DNA from: Hymenobacter artigasi
Lineage (GTDB): Bacteria > Bacteroidota > Bacteroidia > Cytophagales > Hymenobacteraceae
Reading direction: 5' to 3'
DNA length: 64,000 nucleotides
Assembly: GCF_012275535.1 (NCBI RefSeq)
Contig: NZ_JAAVTK010000009.1
Span: 1-64,000, forward strand
Under the pieces are notes generated by a model. The model saw nothing but the letters and a program-made list of their open reading frames with translations. It searched no databases and was not told the origin of the DNA. Positions 43,829 through 52,466 of the stretch are shown piece by piece (within the stretch, counting starts at the first letter, position 1; the number at the start of each line of letters is the position of its first letter). The position numbers and the translations under genes are program-made.

Positions 43829-44554
43829 CTACTTCAGCTGGATGCCCTGGTCGGCCATTTGCTGTTCCGCCTTGGCGTGGTTGGCCAGGTACTCGGCGTG
43901 CTGGGCCTCGGTACGCTTGGTGCCCAGGCTGGCGAAGTGCTCGCGCAGCTTGTCGGCGGGCAGGTCGGCCCCGTACGAAAGGGTGCCGGGCTGCTGCCGC
44001 CACGACTCGTGCAGGGTGCCGTCGTCCACGGCGTCGAAGCCCAGCTCATCAACCAGGGCCATTACTTTCTGCTTGGCGGCGGCATCGTCGCCGGCCACGG
44101 GTAGCGAAATGCGACCGGGCGTGCCGGCGGCCTGCCCCTTGTTTTCGAGGTGGTCGGCGTAGATGTTGTTGAATACCTTCACCACCGGGCGGCCCAGGTG
44201 CTGCTGCACCCACTCGCTTTCGGTGAGGTCGCCAGTTTCCAGCTCGGGCATGTGGCCGTCGCGCAGCATCGGGTAGTAGTTGCTCGTGTCGATAACGGGC
44301 ACGTCGGCGGCCACGCCCTCGAACAGGTCTTTGGGCAGGTCGGGAATGTTTTTCAGCGGAATTGTTACCACGATGATGTCGCCGTGCTGGGCCGCTTCCC
44401 GGGCCGTAACGGGGGTAGCGCCCGTTTTTTGGGCCACGTCCTTCAGCGTTTCGGGGCCGCGGGAGTTAGCAATTTTTACCGAATGGCCGAGGCTGGTGAG
44501 CCGCACGGCAAGCGCGCTGCCGATGTGACCGGCGCCGATGATTCCAATGTTCAT
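43829..44554 (-). CDS. NAD(P)-binding F420 reductase-like oxidoreductase
   Basis: A 241-residue cytosolic protein from ATG 44554 (MNIGIIGAGHIGSALAVRL). GIIGAGHIG is the Rossmann loop and IANSRGPETL has the Ser-Arg typical of NADP-binding. HGDIIVVTIPLKNIPDLP and VIDTSNYYP follow as in NADPH-dependent F420 reductase-fold enzymes, and KVFNNIYADHL and LPVAGDDAAAKQKVMALVDELGFDAVDDG complete the domain. The organism need not use F420, since many members use other acceptors. A hairpin terminator follows. Confidence 0.8.
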   Translation of the reverse strand: MNIGIIGAGHIGSALAVRLTSLGHSVKIANSRGPETLKDVAQKTGATPVTAREAAQHGDIIVVTIPLKNIPDLPKDLFEGVAADVPVIDTSNYYPMLRDGHMPELETGDLTESEWVQQHLGRPVVKVFNNIYADHLENKGQAAGTPGRISLPVAGDDAAAKQKVMALVDELGFDAVDDGTLHESWRQQPGTLSYGADLPADKLREHFASLGTKRTEAQHAEYLANHAKAEQQMADQGIQLK

Positions 44555-44652
44555 AGTGGGAAAGTTTAGGGTTTGCGCGGCGGCGATGCGCTGCCGCAAG
44601 TAGCTTAACAGCTACGGCGGCCAGTTGCTTTTTTTCGGCGGGCAATACTACC

Positions 44653-45054
44653 CTACGGCAGCGGCGCGGCATCGTGCAAATTGAGAACGACTAAACCGGC
44701 CAGCGCCCTGAAGTCGCTGACGTTGCGGGTGATGAGCGTAAGGCCATGGGCGAGGGCCGTGGCGGCAATGATGGCATCGGGCAGCTTCACGCGGTGCTGC
44801 TGGCGCAAGCGAATTGTATGCTGGATGGTGGACTCATAGAGGGGTAGTACTGTAACACTTTGTACAAAAGCCTGCATCGTGGCGTATTCAGATGCGGGTT
44901 CGGTCTTTGTCAGCAACTCTATGCGTGTGATGACAGAAATAGCCACGGTTTGCTCCCTCAGCTGCTGTTCGAGCCAGACGATACCAGCCACTGGTAGTCG
45001 GCCAATTACCAAATCAATAATGGTATTGGTATCAGCTAAATATCTCGTTCCCAT
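44653..45054 (-). CDS. PIN-domain toxin (VapC-like)
   Basis: A 133-residue PIN ribonuclease from ATG 45054. Conserved acids are in YLADTNTIIDLV (Asp, N-terminal), ISVITRIELLTK (Glu), KLPDAIIAATALAHGLTLITRNVSDF (two Asp), giving the usual four-acid metal site. VapC toxins cleave tRNA or rRNA when freed from antitoxin. Its start overlaps the end of the small upstream gene by 19 bases, so the two are translationally coupled. Confidence 0.85.
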   Translation of the reverse strand: MGTRYLADTNTIIDLVIGRLPVAGIVWLEQQLREQTVAISVITRIELLTKTEPASEYATMQAFVQSVTVLPLYESTIQHTIRLRQQHRVKLPDAIIAATALAHGLTLITRNVSDFRALAGLVVLNLHDAAPLP

Positions 45055-45248
45055 TCGCCCCGAATTTCCTGTAAATGTTTGTCCCAAGCCTCGGCGGAGG
45101 TAGCAGGTATGCTGCCAGCCCATTTGCGCGGGACTGGTGCCGGGGCTTCGGCAACCGGCTTCACAACCCGCAGAATATTCAAAGCCTCCAACTGCTGGAG
45201 CAGCTCGTAGGCCTTTTCGCTAAGTGGTTCAATGAGGATGGGAGCCAT
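45036..45248 (-). CDS. Antitoxin of the PIN toxin
   Basis: A 70-residue acidic/amphipathic protein: MAPILIEPLSEKAYELLQQL, then LEALNILRVVK and a C-terminal AEAWDKHLQEIRGEWERD. The first part resembles short Bacteroidota antitoxins that pair with PIN toxins rather than a classic AbrB or RHH fold, and the tail would wrap around the toxin. It overlaps the toxin start. The family is assigned from position and size, so confidence is moderate. Confidence 0.7.
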   Translation of the reverse strand: MAPILIEPLSEKAYELLQQLEALNILRVVKPVAEAPAPVPRKWAGSIPATSAEAWDKHLQEIRGEWERDI

Positions 45249-45321
45249 GGCGAGTATTATTAAGTGTTCTAAAGATACGCAGGCAACAACCGCAGCGACG
45301 GAAGCATTGCGCAGGATTATG

Positions 45322-45443
45322 AAAAAGAAACGTCATGCTGAGCTTGCCGAAGCATCTCTACCGCTTCGTTGGCTTTGCATTGATTACTAATGCGGTAGGG
45401 ATGCTTCGACTGCGCGGACGCGAGATGAGCATGACGTGCTTCT
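45322..45443. repeat. Palindromic repeat family B, copy 6 (with extra bases in right arm)
   Basis: AAAAAGAAACGTCATGCTGAG ... GCATCTCTACCGC pairs with GCGGTAGGGATGCTTCGAC ... GAGCATGACGTGCTTCTT. The right arm has an added GCGGACGCGAGAT stretch near 45412-45426 not matched on the left. It lies between the toxin-antitoxin pair and the hutU stop. Confidence 0.8.
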
Positions 45444-45461
45444 TATTGACTCTATCCTAAC

Positions 45462-47234
45462 CTACTTCAGCCCCGGAATCTTCGCGCCGCGCTCCCGCGC
45501 CACGTCCTGGGCCAGCTCGTAGCCGGCATCGGCGTGGCGGAAGATGCCCATGCCGGGGTCGGTGGTTAATACCCGTTTCAGGCGCTCGGCTTTTTCGGGG
45601 GTGCCGGTGGCTACTATCACCATGCCGGAGTGGGTGGAGTTGCCGATGCCCACGCCGCCGCCGTTGTGCAGGCTCACCCAATCGGCGCCGCTGGCGCAGT
45701 TGGCCAGGGCGTTGAGCAGGGGCCAGTCGGCCACGGCGTCGGAGCCGTCCTTCATGCCTTCGGTTTCGCGGTTGGGCGAGGCCACCGAGCCGCAGTCGAG
45801 GTGGTCGCGGCCGATGACGATGGGGGCCGAGACTTCGCCCCGCGCCACGAGGTCGTTTATCACCAAGCCGAACTGCTCGCGCTCGCCGTAGCCCAGCCAG
45901 CACACGCGGGCCGGCAGGCCGATGAACGGGACTTTGGCCTGGGCCTTTTCAATCCAGCGGGCCAGCAGCTTGTTGTCGGGGAAGGTTTCGAGCAGGGCGC
46001 GGTCGATTCGCAGAATGTCGGCCGGGTCGCCGCTGAGGGCCGCCCAGCGGAACGGCCCCTTGCCCTCGCAAAATAATGGGCGGATATAAGCGGGCACGAA
46101 GCCGGGGTACAGGAACTGGCCGGTTGAATCCCGCACCGTGAGGCCGCCTTTTTCGGCCTGGCCGCGCAGGTTGTTGCCGTAGTCCACGGCAATAGTGCCG
46201 TGCCGCTGCATCTCCAAGATGGCTTCAACGTGCTTCACAATGGATGCCAATGCCTGCTTTTTAAACGCCTCGGGATTGGCAGCACGCAGGGCCAGCACTT
46301 CGGTTATGTCGCCTTCGGGGATATAGTCCATCAGGTCGTGGGCCGAGGTCTGGTCGGTCACGATTTCGGCGTTGAAGCCTAACGCCAGCAGCTGCGGCAG
46401 CACGGTGGCCGCGTTGCCGGTGAGGCCCACGGCCCAGGCTTTGCCGGCGGCTTTGGCCTGCTCGCAGACTTCGAGGGCGTGGGTGAGGTTGCGGGCCTGC
46501 TCATCCACATAGCCTTCGCGCATCTTCTGCTTCACCCGCTCATCAATCGGCTCGATGACGAGGCACACGCCGTCGTTCATAGTTACGGCCAGGGGCTGCG
46601 CGCCGCTCATGCCGCCCAGGCCCGCCGTGACGGTAATGGTGCCGCGCAACGTGCCGCCGAAATGCTGGTCGGCCATCGCGGCAAACGTTTCATACGTGCC
46701 CTGCAAAATGCCCTGGGTGGCAATGTAAATCCAGGAGCCGGCCGTCATCTGGCCGTACATCATCAGGCCCATGCGGTCCAGCTCGTCGAAGTATTCCTGG
46801 GTACTCCAGGCGGGCACGATGTTGCTGTTGGCGATGAGGACGCGGGGCGCGTGGAGCCAGGTTTTGAGCACGCCCACGGCCTTGCCCGACTGCACCAGCA
46901 TGGTTTCGTCGGCCTCCAGCTCCTTCAGGGTTTTCACGATAACCTGATACTCCTTCCAGTTGCGGGCGGCGCGGCCGGCACCACCGTACACAATCAGCTC
47001 ATCATAGACGAGGCTCACGGCGGGGTCCAAGTTGTTTTCCAGCATCCGCAGGGCGGCTTCGGCTTCCCAGGTTTTGCAGCGCAGGGTGGTGCCGTGGGCC
47101 GCTTTCACGGTTTCTTCGGGCTTGAACTCGTAGAACATCGGGCGCTGGCTGGCCGTCTTCTGCGGGGCGGCGCCGGTGGGCGTGGAGAGGGAATTGGCTT
47201 CGAGGTTAAGCTCGGGCGTGGTTGTGGGCATCAT
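45462..47234 (-). CDS. hutU: Urocanate hydratase
   Basis: A 590-residue cytosolic enzyme from ATG 47234 (a second ATG follows directly) that converts urocanate to imidazolone propionate in histidine degradation, using bound NAD+. Family blocks include LIVYGGAGRAARNW, YGQMTAGSWIYIATQGILQGT, TAGLGGMSGAQPLA, VTDQTSAHDLMDYIP, DPADILRID, GLPARVCWLGYGER, IVIGRDHLDCGSVASPNRET (the conserved Cys region) and WVSLHNGGGVGIGNSTHSG. The N-terminal 35 residues are a Thr/Pro extension. The partner hutG lies 6 kb away; no hutH or hutI is in the window. Confidence 0.95.
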   Translation of the reverse strand: MMPTTTPELNLEANSLSTPTGAAPQKTASQRPMFYEFKPEETVKAAHGTTLRCKTWEAEAALRMLENNLDPAVSLVYDELIVYGGAGRAARNWKEYQVIVKTLKELEADETMLVQSGKAVGVLKTWLHAPRVLIANSNIVPAWSTQEYFDELDRMGLMMYGQMTAGSWIYIATQGILQGTYETFAAMADQHFGGTLRGTITVTAGLGGMSGAQPLAVTMNDGVCLVIEPIDERVKQKMREGYVDEQARNLTHALEVCEQAKAAGKAWAVGLTGNAATVLPQLLALGFNAEIVTDQTSAHDLMDYIPEGDITEVLALRAANPEAFKKQALASIVKHVEAILEMQRHGTIAVDYGNNLRGQAEKGGLTVRDSTGQFLYPGFVPAYIRPLFCEGKGPFRWAALSGDPADILRIDRALLETFPDNKLLARWIEKAQAKVPFIGLPARVCWLGYGEREQFGLVINDLVARGEVSAPIVIGRDHLDCGSVASPNRETEGMKDGSDAVADWPLLNALANCASGADWVSLHNGGGVGIGNSTHSGMVIVATGTPEKAERLKRVLTTDPGMGIFRHADAGYELAQDVARERGAKIPGLK

Positions 47235-47414
47235 CGGGTGGGAAGCAGTTTGGGTGGGCGGCGAAGATAGGAAAATGTACCGTGGTCGTACCCGGCAGGG
47301 TCGCTGCGAGGCTGCGCCCTGGCACGCAGCCCGACCAGCACGCAAGCCCCTGCCAGCCCGTACCTTCACGGGGCGCTTGTGGCGGTAGTACTCTCCCCGC
47401 CCGGCCCCGGCCTC

Positions 47415-48467
47415 ATGTCCTTCACCTACCGCGACTTGCGCTACCTGGTGGCCTACAGCCTGCCCCTCACGGCCGCAGTGGGCCTGGCGCTGGGCGGAGC
47501 CGCGACCTGGCTCACCCTGGCCTATGCGTTTGGGCTGATACCGCTACTCGAATGGCTGCGGCCGCCCAACCGGGCCCTGATACCCGCCGGGGTGTCCGCC
47601 GCCTCCGAGGCTCGCCGCCATCCCTTATTCGACGGCCTGCTCTACTTCAATGTGCCGCTGCAATTTGCCTTGCTGGCCTACTTTCTCTACTCGCTGGCCC
47701 ACCGCGACTTTTCGGCGGTCGAAACGGCCGGCGCGGTGTGCAGCGTGGGCATCTGCTGCGGGGCGCTGGGCATCAATGTGGCGCACGAGCTGGGCCACCG
47801 CAGCCGCAGTTGGGAGCAGCGGCTGGCGCAGGCGCTGCTGCTGAGCAGCTGGTACCCGCACTTTTTCATCGAGCACAACCGTGGCCACCACCGCCACGTG
47901 GCCACGCCGCACGACCCCGCCACGGCCCGCCTGCACGAGGGATTCTGGCGCTTTCTGCCCCGCGCCGTGGCCGGCGAGCTGCGCTCGGCCTGGGCCCTGG
48001 AAGCCACGCGCCTGCACCGCCTGGGGCAGTCGCCGTGGTCGGGCCACAACGAGCTGCTGCAGCTGCTGGCAGCGCAGGCGGGACTGGCCGCGCTGGTGCT
48101 GGCCTGGGTGGGGCCGGCGGGCCTGCTGGCCTGGCTGGCGGCCGCCGCCGTGGGCTACGTGCTGTTTCAGCTGGTGAACTACGTGGAGCACTACGGCCTG
48201 CTGCGCCGCCAAACCGCCCCCGGCACCTACGAGCGGGTGCAGCCCCACCATTCCTGGAACTCGGAGCACGCGCTGGGCCGCATCCTGCTCTATGAGCTCA
48301 CCCGCCACTCCGACCACCATTACCAGGCCGCCCGCCCCTACCACAGCCTGCGCCACCAGCCCGCCGCCCCCCAAATGCCCACCGGCTACCCCGGCATGAT
48401 GCTGCTGGCAACCGTGCCGCCGCTCTGGTTTCGGGTGATGAACCCGCGCGTCGCGGCCGCAACCTGA
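47415..48467 (+). CDS. AlkB-like membrane alkane hydroxylase/fatty acid desaturase family
   Basis: A 350-residue integral membrane protein from ATG 47415 (MSFTYRDLRYL). The di-iron His boxes are NVAHELGHR, EHNRGHHRHVATPHDPA and LTRHSDHHYQAARPYHSL, with NYVEHYGL near the end. This is the AlkB alkane 1-monooxygenase pattern rather than a plain desaturase, and it would hydroxylate alkanes or fatty-chain ends using O2 and a rubredoxin or ferredoxin (not in this window). About six hydrophobic helices are seen. Confidence 0.85.
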   Translation: MSFTYRDLRYLVAYSLPLTAAVGLALGGAATWLTLAYAFGLIPLLEWLRPPNRALIPAGVSAASEARRHPLFDGLLYFNVPLQFALLAYFLYSLAHRDFSAVETAGAVCSVGICCGALGINVAHELGHRSRSWEQRLAQALLLSSWYPHFFIEHNRGHHRHVATPHDPATARLHEGFWRFLPRAVAGELRSAWALEATRLHRLGQSPWSGHNELLQLLAAQAGLAALVLAWVGPAGLLAWLAAAAVGYVLFQLVNYVEHYGLLRRQTAPGTYERVQPHHSWNSEHALGRILLYELTRHSDHHYQAARPYHSLRHQPAAPQMPTGYPGMMLLATVPPLWFRVMNPRVAAAT

Positions 48468-48509
48468 CCCGCGCCCGGTCACCTTCAACCCAGAATTGTT
48501 CCTACCCCC

Positions 48510-48782
48510 ATGAGCCCCGACTACACGCCCATCGACTGCCATTTCTACGACCTGCTCGAAGCCGCCGCCACCCAGCGCCGCCGCGTCGATTTGCAATACT
48601 TCAACGACCTGCGCCAGCTCTGCCTGGGCTCGGGTGTGATTCACACGTTTTTCGTGCGCGACAAAGTGGAGTTTATGCAGCTGAAATCGGGCGAGGAAAT
48701 CCGGCTCGACCACATTATCCGGCTCGATGATACCCCCGCGCCGCTGTACGCGGATTATCCGGATTTCAGCTGCGGCTGCTGA
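48510..48782 (+). CDS. Rof-like (Rho-binding antiterminator family) small protein
   Basis: A 90-residue cytosolic protein. YTPIDCHFYDLLEAAATQRR matches the start of the Rof/YaeO fold (YxPIxCxxYDxLE), and KVEFMQLKSGEEIRLDHIIRLDD matches its closing strands. E. coli Rof binds Rho and blocks termination. The role here is inference from similarity. The product ends in SCGC. It follows the AlkB-like gene by 42 bases and may be cotranscribed with it. Confidence 0.6.
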   Translation: MSPDYTPIDCHFYDLLEAAATQRRRVDLQYFNDLRQLCLGSGVIHTFFVRDKVEFMQLKSGEEIRLDHIIRLDDTPAPLYADYPDFSCGC

Positions 48783-48795
48783 TGCAGTAGAACAA

Positions 48796-48908
48796 AGAAA
48801 GAACGTCATGCCGAGCGGAGCCGAGGCATCTTGCTTGCACCAGTAATCCCATTCAATTGAGTTACTACCACATGCAAGATGCCTCGGCTTCGCTCGGCAT
48901 GACGTTCT
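48796..48908. repeat. Palindromic repeat family B, copy 7
   Basis: AAGAACGTCATGCCGAGCGG ... and CGCTCGGCATGACGTTCT flank a paired TCTTGCTTGCACCAGTAA side. It lies between convergent gene ends (48782 + and 48935 -). Confidence 0.9.
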
Positions 48909-48934
48909 GGTTTTTACGGGTCAACCGGCCGCGA

Positions 48935-49750
48935 CTAATCCCGTTCCTGGCTCACATCAATACCGCCGTTCGTGGTCACGGCCTTCACGGTGGCCCCGCC
49001 CTGGCCCAGGCTGGCCATCACTTCCTTGTGAAACATGCCCGATTTTGTGACCGGCAGGCTGGTGCGGATGCCCCCCATGTTGGTACTGGTGAAGAGCTGG
49101 GCCGAGTACGTCCGGGGCAGTTTCCAGTGAATGCCGCCGTTGGTGGTGGCCACGTCGAGGCCCTTGCCCTCCCATTTGCTGCCGCTGAGCGTGATGTTGA
49201 CGCCGCCGTTGGTGGTTTCGCCCTTTACGTGGCCGCCCAGATTGGCAAGGTTCACACCACCGTTGGTGGTTTCGAAGGTGATGGCCGCCTGAAGGTTATC
49301 GAGGCTGATGCCGCCATTCACCGTATTGAGGGCCAGCGCAGTCGTGCGGGGCACGAAGATTTCATAACTCACGCTCCAGTTGTTTTCCTTTTCGGGGTCG
49401 GTGGTGCGCACGCTGTTGTTGCTGGCGCTCACAACCAGGCGGCGGGCCCGGGCGGCAGCCTCGGCTTCGGTATTCGACCAGGTTTGGATTTTGGCGCGGA
49501 TGCGGACATTGGGCCCGTCCCAGCCGTGCACGGTGATGCCGCCGTTGGGGTCGGCGCTCACGGTGAGGGGCTGGCCGGCGGGGGCGGCCATGGTCAGGTC
49601 GCGGGTTTCGCAGAACTGCTTCAGGGCCTTGCCGTTGCTCCAGGAGCTATGGTTGTCGCAGGTGGTTTTGAAGGTGGGCTCGGGGGCCGTCTGGGCCTGG
49701 GTGCTGAGGGCGGCAGCCAGCAGGGCCAGCGTGGAAAGCAGGGTTTTCAT
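48935..49750 (-). CDS. Exported DUF4097-family beta-strand repeat protein
   Basis: A 271-residue protein with a signal peptide (MKTLLSTLALLAAALSTQA). The mature part is a beta-helix-like solenoid with recurring NGG turns: DPNGGITVHGWDG, NTVNGGISLDNL, ETTNGGVNLANL, ETTNGGVNITLSG, ATTNGGIHWKLP, TTNGGIDVSQ. This is the DUF4097/adhesin-like fold of unknown role, periplasmic or surface-located. No operon partner is evident. Confidence 0.8.
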   Translation of the reverse strand: MKTLLSTLALLAAALSTQAQTAPEPTFKTTCDNHSSWSNGKALKQFCETRDLTMAAPAGQPLTVSADPNGGITVHGWDGPNVRIRAKIQTWSNTEAEAAARARRLVVSASNNSVRTTDPEKENNWSVSYEIFVPRTTALALNTVNGGISLDNLQAAITFETTNGGVNLANLGGHVKGETTNGGVNITLSGSKWEGKGLDVATTNGGIHWKLPRTYSAQLFTSTNMGGIRTSLPVTKSGMFHKEVMASLGQGGATVKAVTTNGGIDVSQERD

Positions 49751-50012
49751 GGGGCAAGGGGTTAAAGGTTTGGGAATTGGAATGAGCAGATGCCGGGAGT
49801 AGACATGGGAGGGTTACCGGGCTGGAGCTGATTCGTTACGCGGCGCTGCATTTTTTTTTAGGGGCGTGGTTTCGAGGATGCTATCCAAAGGGAACATTAG
49901 ATTGATAAGCAAAAATAATTTTCCTTTAAACAGATATTATTTATTGTTATTCGATAAATATCTTATTCCTTTGCCTCACTCTTCCACCAACCACAGCCCC
50001 ATTCTTACGGCA

Positions 50013-50687
50013 ATGACCCGCTCCACCATTTTCCTGCTCAAGCTCCTGCGCTACGCCTTCCTGTTGTTGAGCATCGCCGGCGCGCTGGCCCTGATGTTTT
50101 ACCTGGCCGACATTCTGTTCATTCATCCCCAGCCCGGCGAAGCGGTGAGCGTGAGCGTGCGGCAATTCGACCCGCGCTTTGCCCAGCTGCGAAGCGTGTC
50201 GCGCGAGCCCAGTGCCGCCGAGCAGGCCGTGGCGGCCGGGCAGCCCACCCAGTTTGTGCCCTGGGGCAGCGCGGGCCTGCTGGTGTACCGCGAAGCCAAC
50301 CCGGTAGCCCGCCTGGCGCTGCGCCTCATTTCCTCGCGCCCGCAGTCGGTGCCTTACGTGCTGGCGACCATGCTCTTTTGCCTGCTGGTGTACCGGATTC
50401 TGAGCGATATCCGGCCGGGAGTGCCCTTCACGCCGGCCAACGTGCGCCGACTGCGCGGGCTGGGCCTGCTGCTGATTGGCTGCGACGTGTACCACTGGAC
50501 CCTGACCTGGTGGCTGACGCGGCAGCTGGCCGCCGTGGCTCCGGCCGGGCTGGCGGGCCTGCAACCGGTGTCGCCCTTCGGCGCTTCGCTGGTGGCTAAC
50601 TGGCTCATTGGGCTGATGCTGCTGATTGTAGCCGCCGGCTATCAGCGCGGCGTGGAGCTGGCCGAAGACGCCGAATTCACGGTCTGA
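50013..50687 (+). CDS. DUF2975-family membrane protein
   Basis: A 224-residue inner-membrane protein from ATG 50013 (MTRSTIFLLKLLRYAF). Four hydrophobic helices are seen, at about 8-32, 108-125, 150-165 and 185-210. The central RLALRLISSRP and a GVPFTPANVRRLRGLGLLLIG block are typical of DUF2975. Members of this family are commonly encoded beside a small Cro-like HTH gene, as here (35 bases downstream), and may act as membrane partners of that regulator, which is inference. The 260 bases upstream are AT-rich and likely hold the promoter. Confidence 0.75.
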   Translation: MTRSTIFLLKLLRYAFLLLSIAGALALMFYLADILFIHPQPGEAVSVSVRQFDPRFAQLRSVSREPSAAEQAVAAGQPTQFVPWGSAGLLVYREANPVARLALRLISSRPQSVPYVLATMLFCLLVYRILSDIRPGVPFTPANVRRLRGLGLLLIGCDVYHWTLTWWLTRQLAAVAPAGLAGLQPVSPFGASLVANWLIGLMLLIVAAGYQRGVELAEDAEFTV

Positions 50688-50722
50688 GGCCGCTGTTATT
50701 TTCTTACTAACCCCTGATTACC

Positions 50723-50959
50723 ATGCCCATCATCGTCCGCCTCGACGTTATGCTGGCCCGGCGCAAAATGTCGCTCAGCGCCCTGGCCGCCGCCGTCGAC
50801 ATCACCCTGGCCAACCTCTCCATTCTCAAAAGCGACAAGGCCAAGGCCATGCGCTTCTCCACCCTCGAGGCCATTTGCCAGGCCCTGGACTGCCAGCCCG
50901 GCGACCTGCTGGAATACGTGCCCGGCAACGGCCCCATCGCCCACTCCGATGACGGCTAA
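50723..50959 (+). CDS. Small Cro/C1-type HTH regulator
   Basis: A 78-residue DNA-binding protein: MPIIVRLDVMLARRKMSLSA, then LAAAVDITLANLSILKSDKAKA as the HTH core and RFSTLEAICQALDCQPGDLLEY as its last helices. It belongs to the YozG-like XRE group usually paired with DUF2975 proteins. The gene follows the DUF2975 gene by 35 bases, so it is probably cotranscribed with it and may regulate the pair itself. Confidence 0.85.
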   Translation: MPIIVRLDVMLARRKMSLSALAAAVDITLANLSILKSDKAKAMRFSTLEAICQALDCQPGDLLEYVPGNGPIAHSDDG

Positions 50960-51029
50960 TGCCAGGAATTCGCCGCCAGACTGCTGCTGTGCCATAATTT
51001 CTCCATTCACCTAATTTCCGCCTCCTTCC

Positions 51030-52406
51030 ATGAAAACCCCTTTTTTCTGCTCGTTTCTCGCGGCTTCGCTGCTGCTCCAGGTGCCGGCCACTCAGGCCCA
51101 GAACGTTTCCAAACAGCTCGATGCGCTGGCCACGCAATATGCCAAAGCCGGCCAGTTCAACGGCACAGTGCTGGTGGCCGAGCACGGCAAAGTGGTGTTT
51201 GCCAAAGGCTACGGCCTGGCCAACCGCGAGTGGAACCAGCCCAACGCCGCCGATACCAAGTTCCGGCTGGGCTCGCTCACCAAGCAGTTTACCTCAATGC
51301 TGGTGATGCAGCTGGTGGAAAAAGGCCAGCTCCGGCTCGATGCCCCCATTAGCACCTACCTGCCCGATTACCCCAAAGCTACCGGCGACAAAATCACGCT
51401 GCACCACCTGCTCACCCACACCTCGGGCATCCCGAACTACACGGCCCAGCCTGGTTTTGAGGCCATTAGCATTCTGCCTACTACACCGGCAGCTTTCGTC
51501 CGCACGTTTGCCGGGCTACCGCTCGATTTTGAGCCGGGCACGGCATTTCGGTACAGTAATTCCGGCTATTTCCTGCTCGGGGCCATTATTGAGAAAGTAG
51601 CGGGCAAGCCCTACGCCCAGGTGCTCACTGAAAATATCCTGCAGCCGCTGCACATGCAGGACACCGGCTACGACCAGTCCGATATCATCCTGCCCAGGCG
51701 CGCCAGCGGCTACGACCACACCCCAACCGGCGTTTACAATACTTCCTACATCGATATGGCAGTGCCCTACGCGGCTGGCTCGCTCTACTCCACCGTGCTC
51801 GACCTCTATAAGTGGGACAAGGCCCTGTACACCAAACAGTTGCTGTCCGAAGCCGGCAAAGCCCTGATGTTCAAAGCCTACAAAAACAACTACGCCTACG
51901 CCTGGACCAATTCAAAGGCCGTAATCGGCCCGGACACGGTGACGCTGCTGGGCCACAGCGGCCACGTCAACGGCTTTGGCACCTACCTGCTGCGCACGCC
52001 CAAAGACCACAACCTGGTGGTAGTGCTTGATAATGAGGGTGGCCCCGCCGTGCAGGAAGTGAGCCTGGACCTGTTGCGCGTCCTCTACCACCGCCCCACC
52101 ACCGGCCCCAAACCGGTGCCCCCGGCCCCCAAACCCATCGCCGTGGACGCCGCCACGGTAGCGCCCTACGTGGGTAAATACCAGCTGTCGCCCACGTTTT
52201 TTATTACCGTGAAGGCCGAAGGCAGCCAGCTCTCGGCCCAGGCCACCGGGCAGCAGCCGTTTGTGCTGGTGGCCACGGCCCCCACCCGCTTCACGGTACA
52301 AGGCGTACCGGCCGAAGTTGAATTCGTGAAAAATGCCAGCGGGACGGTCGAAAAGCTGATTCTGCACCAGGGCGGGCAGGATTCGCCGGGGGCCAAAGTG
52401 GAATAA
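51030..52406 (+). CDS. Exported serine hydrolase (class C beta-lactamase fold)
   Basis: A 458-residue protein with a signal peptide (ending near TQAQ). The active-site motifs are SLTK (S82-K85), YSNSGYFLLG with the Tyr-x-Asn triad, and HSGHVNGF as the third motif. This is the AmpC/DD-peptidase (esterase EstB-like) fold. Substrates could be beta-lactams, peptidoglycan stems or esters. A C-terminal beta-barrel-like domain starts near 380 (VAPYVGKYQLSPTFFITVK ... QPFVLVATAPTRFTV). The next gene starts 60 bases downstream. Confidence 0.85.
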   Translation: MKTPFFCSFLAASLLLQVPATQAQNVSKQLDALATQYAKAGQFNGTVLVAEHGKVVFAKGYGLANREWNQPNAADTKFRLGSLTKQFTSMLVMQLVEKGQLRLDAPISTYLPDYPKATGDKITLHHLLTHTSGIPNYTAQPGFEAISILPTTPAAFVRTFAGLPLDFEPGTAFRYSNSGYFLLGAIIEKVAGKPYAQVLTENILQPLHMQDTGYDQSDIILPRRASGYDHTPTGVYNTSYIDMAVPYAAGSLYSTVLDLYKWDKALYTKQLLSEAGKALMFKAYKNNYAYAWTNSKAVIGPDTVTLLGHSGHVNGFGTYLLRTPKDHNLVVVLDNEGGPAVQEVSLDLLRVLYHRPTTGPKPVPPAPKPIAVDAATVAPYVGKYQLSPTFFITVKAEGSQLSAQATGQQPFVLVATAPTRFTVQGVPAEVEFVKNASGTVEKLILHQGGQDSPGAKVE

Positions 52407-52466
52407 AGAGCATCTCGCCGGCCAAATCTGCGTACAGATTTGTTCCACCAACCCTTTTCCTGCCCT

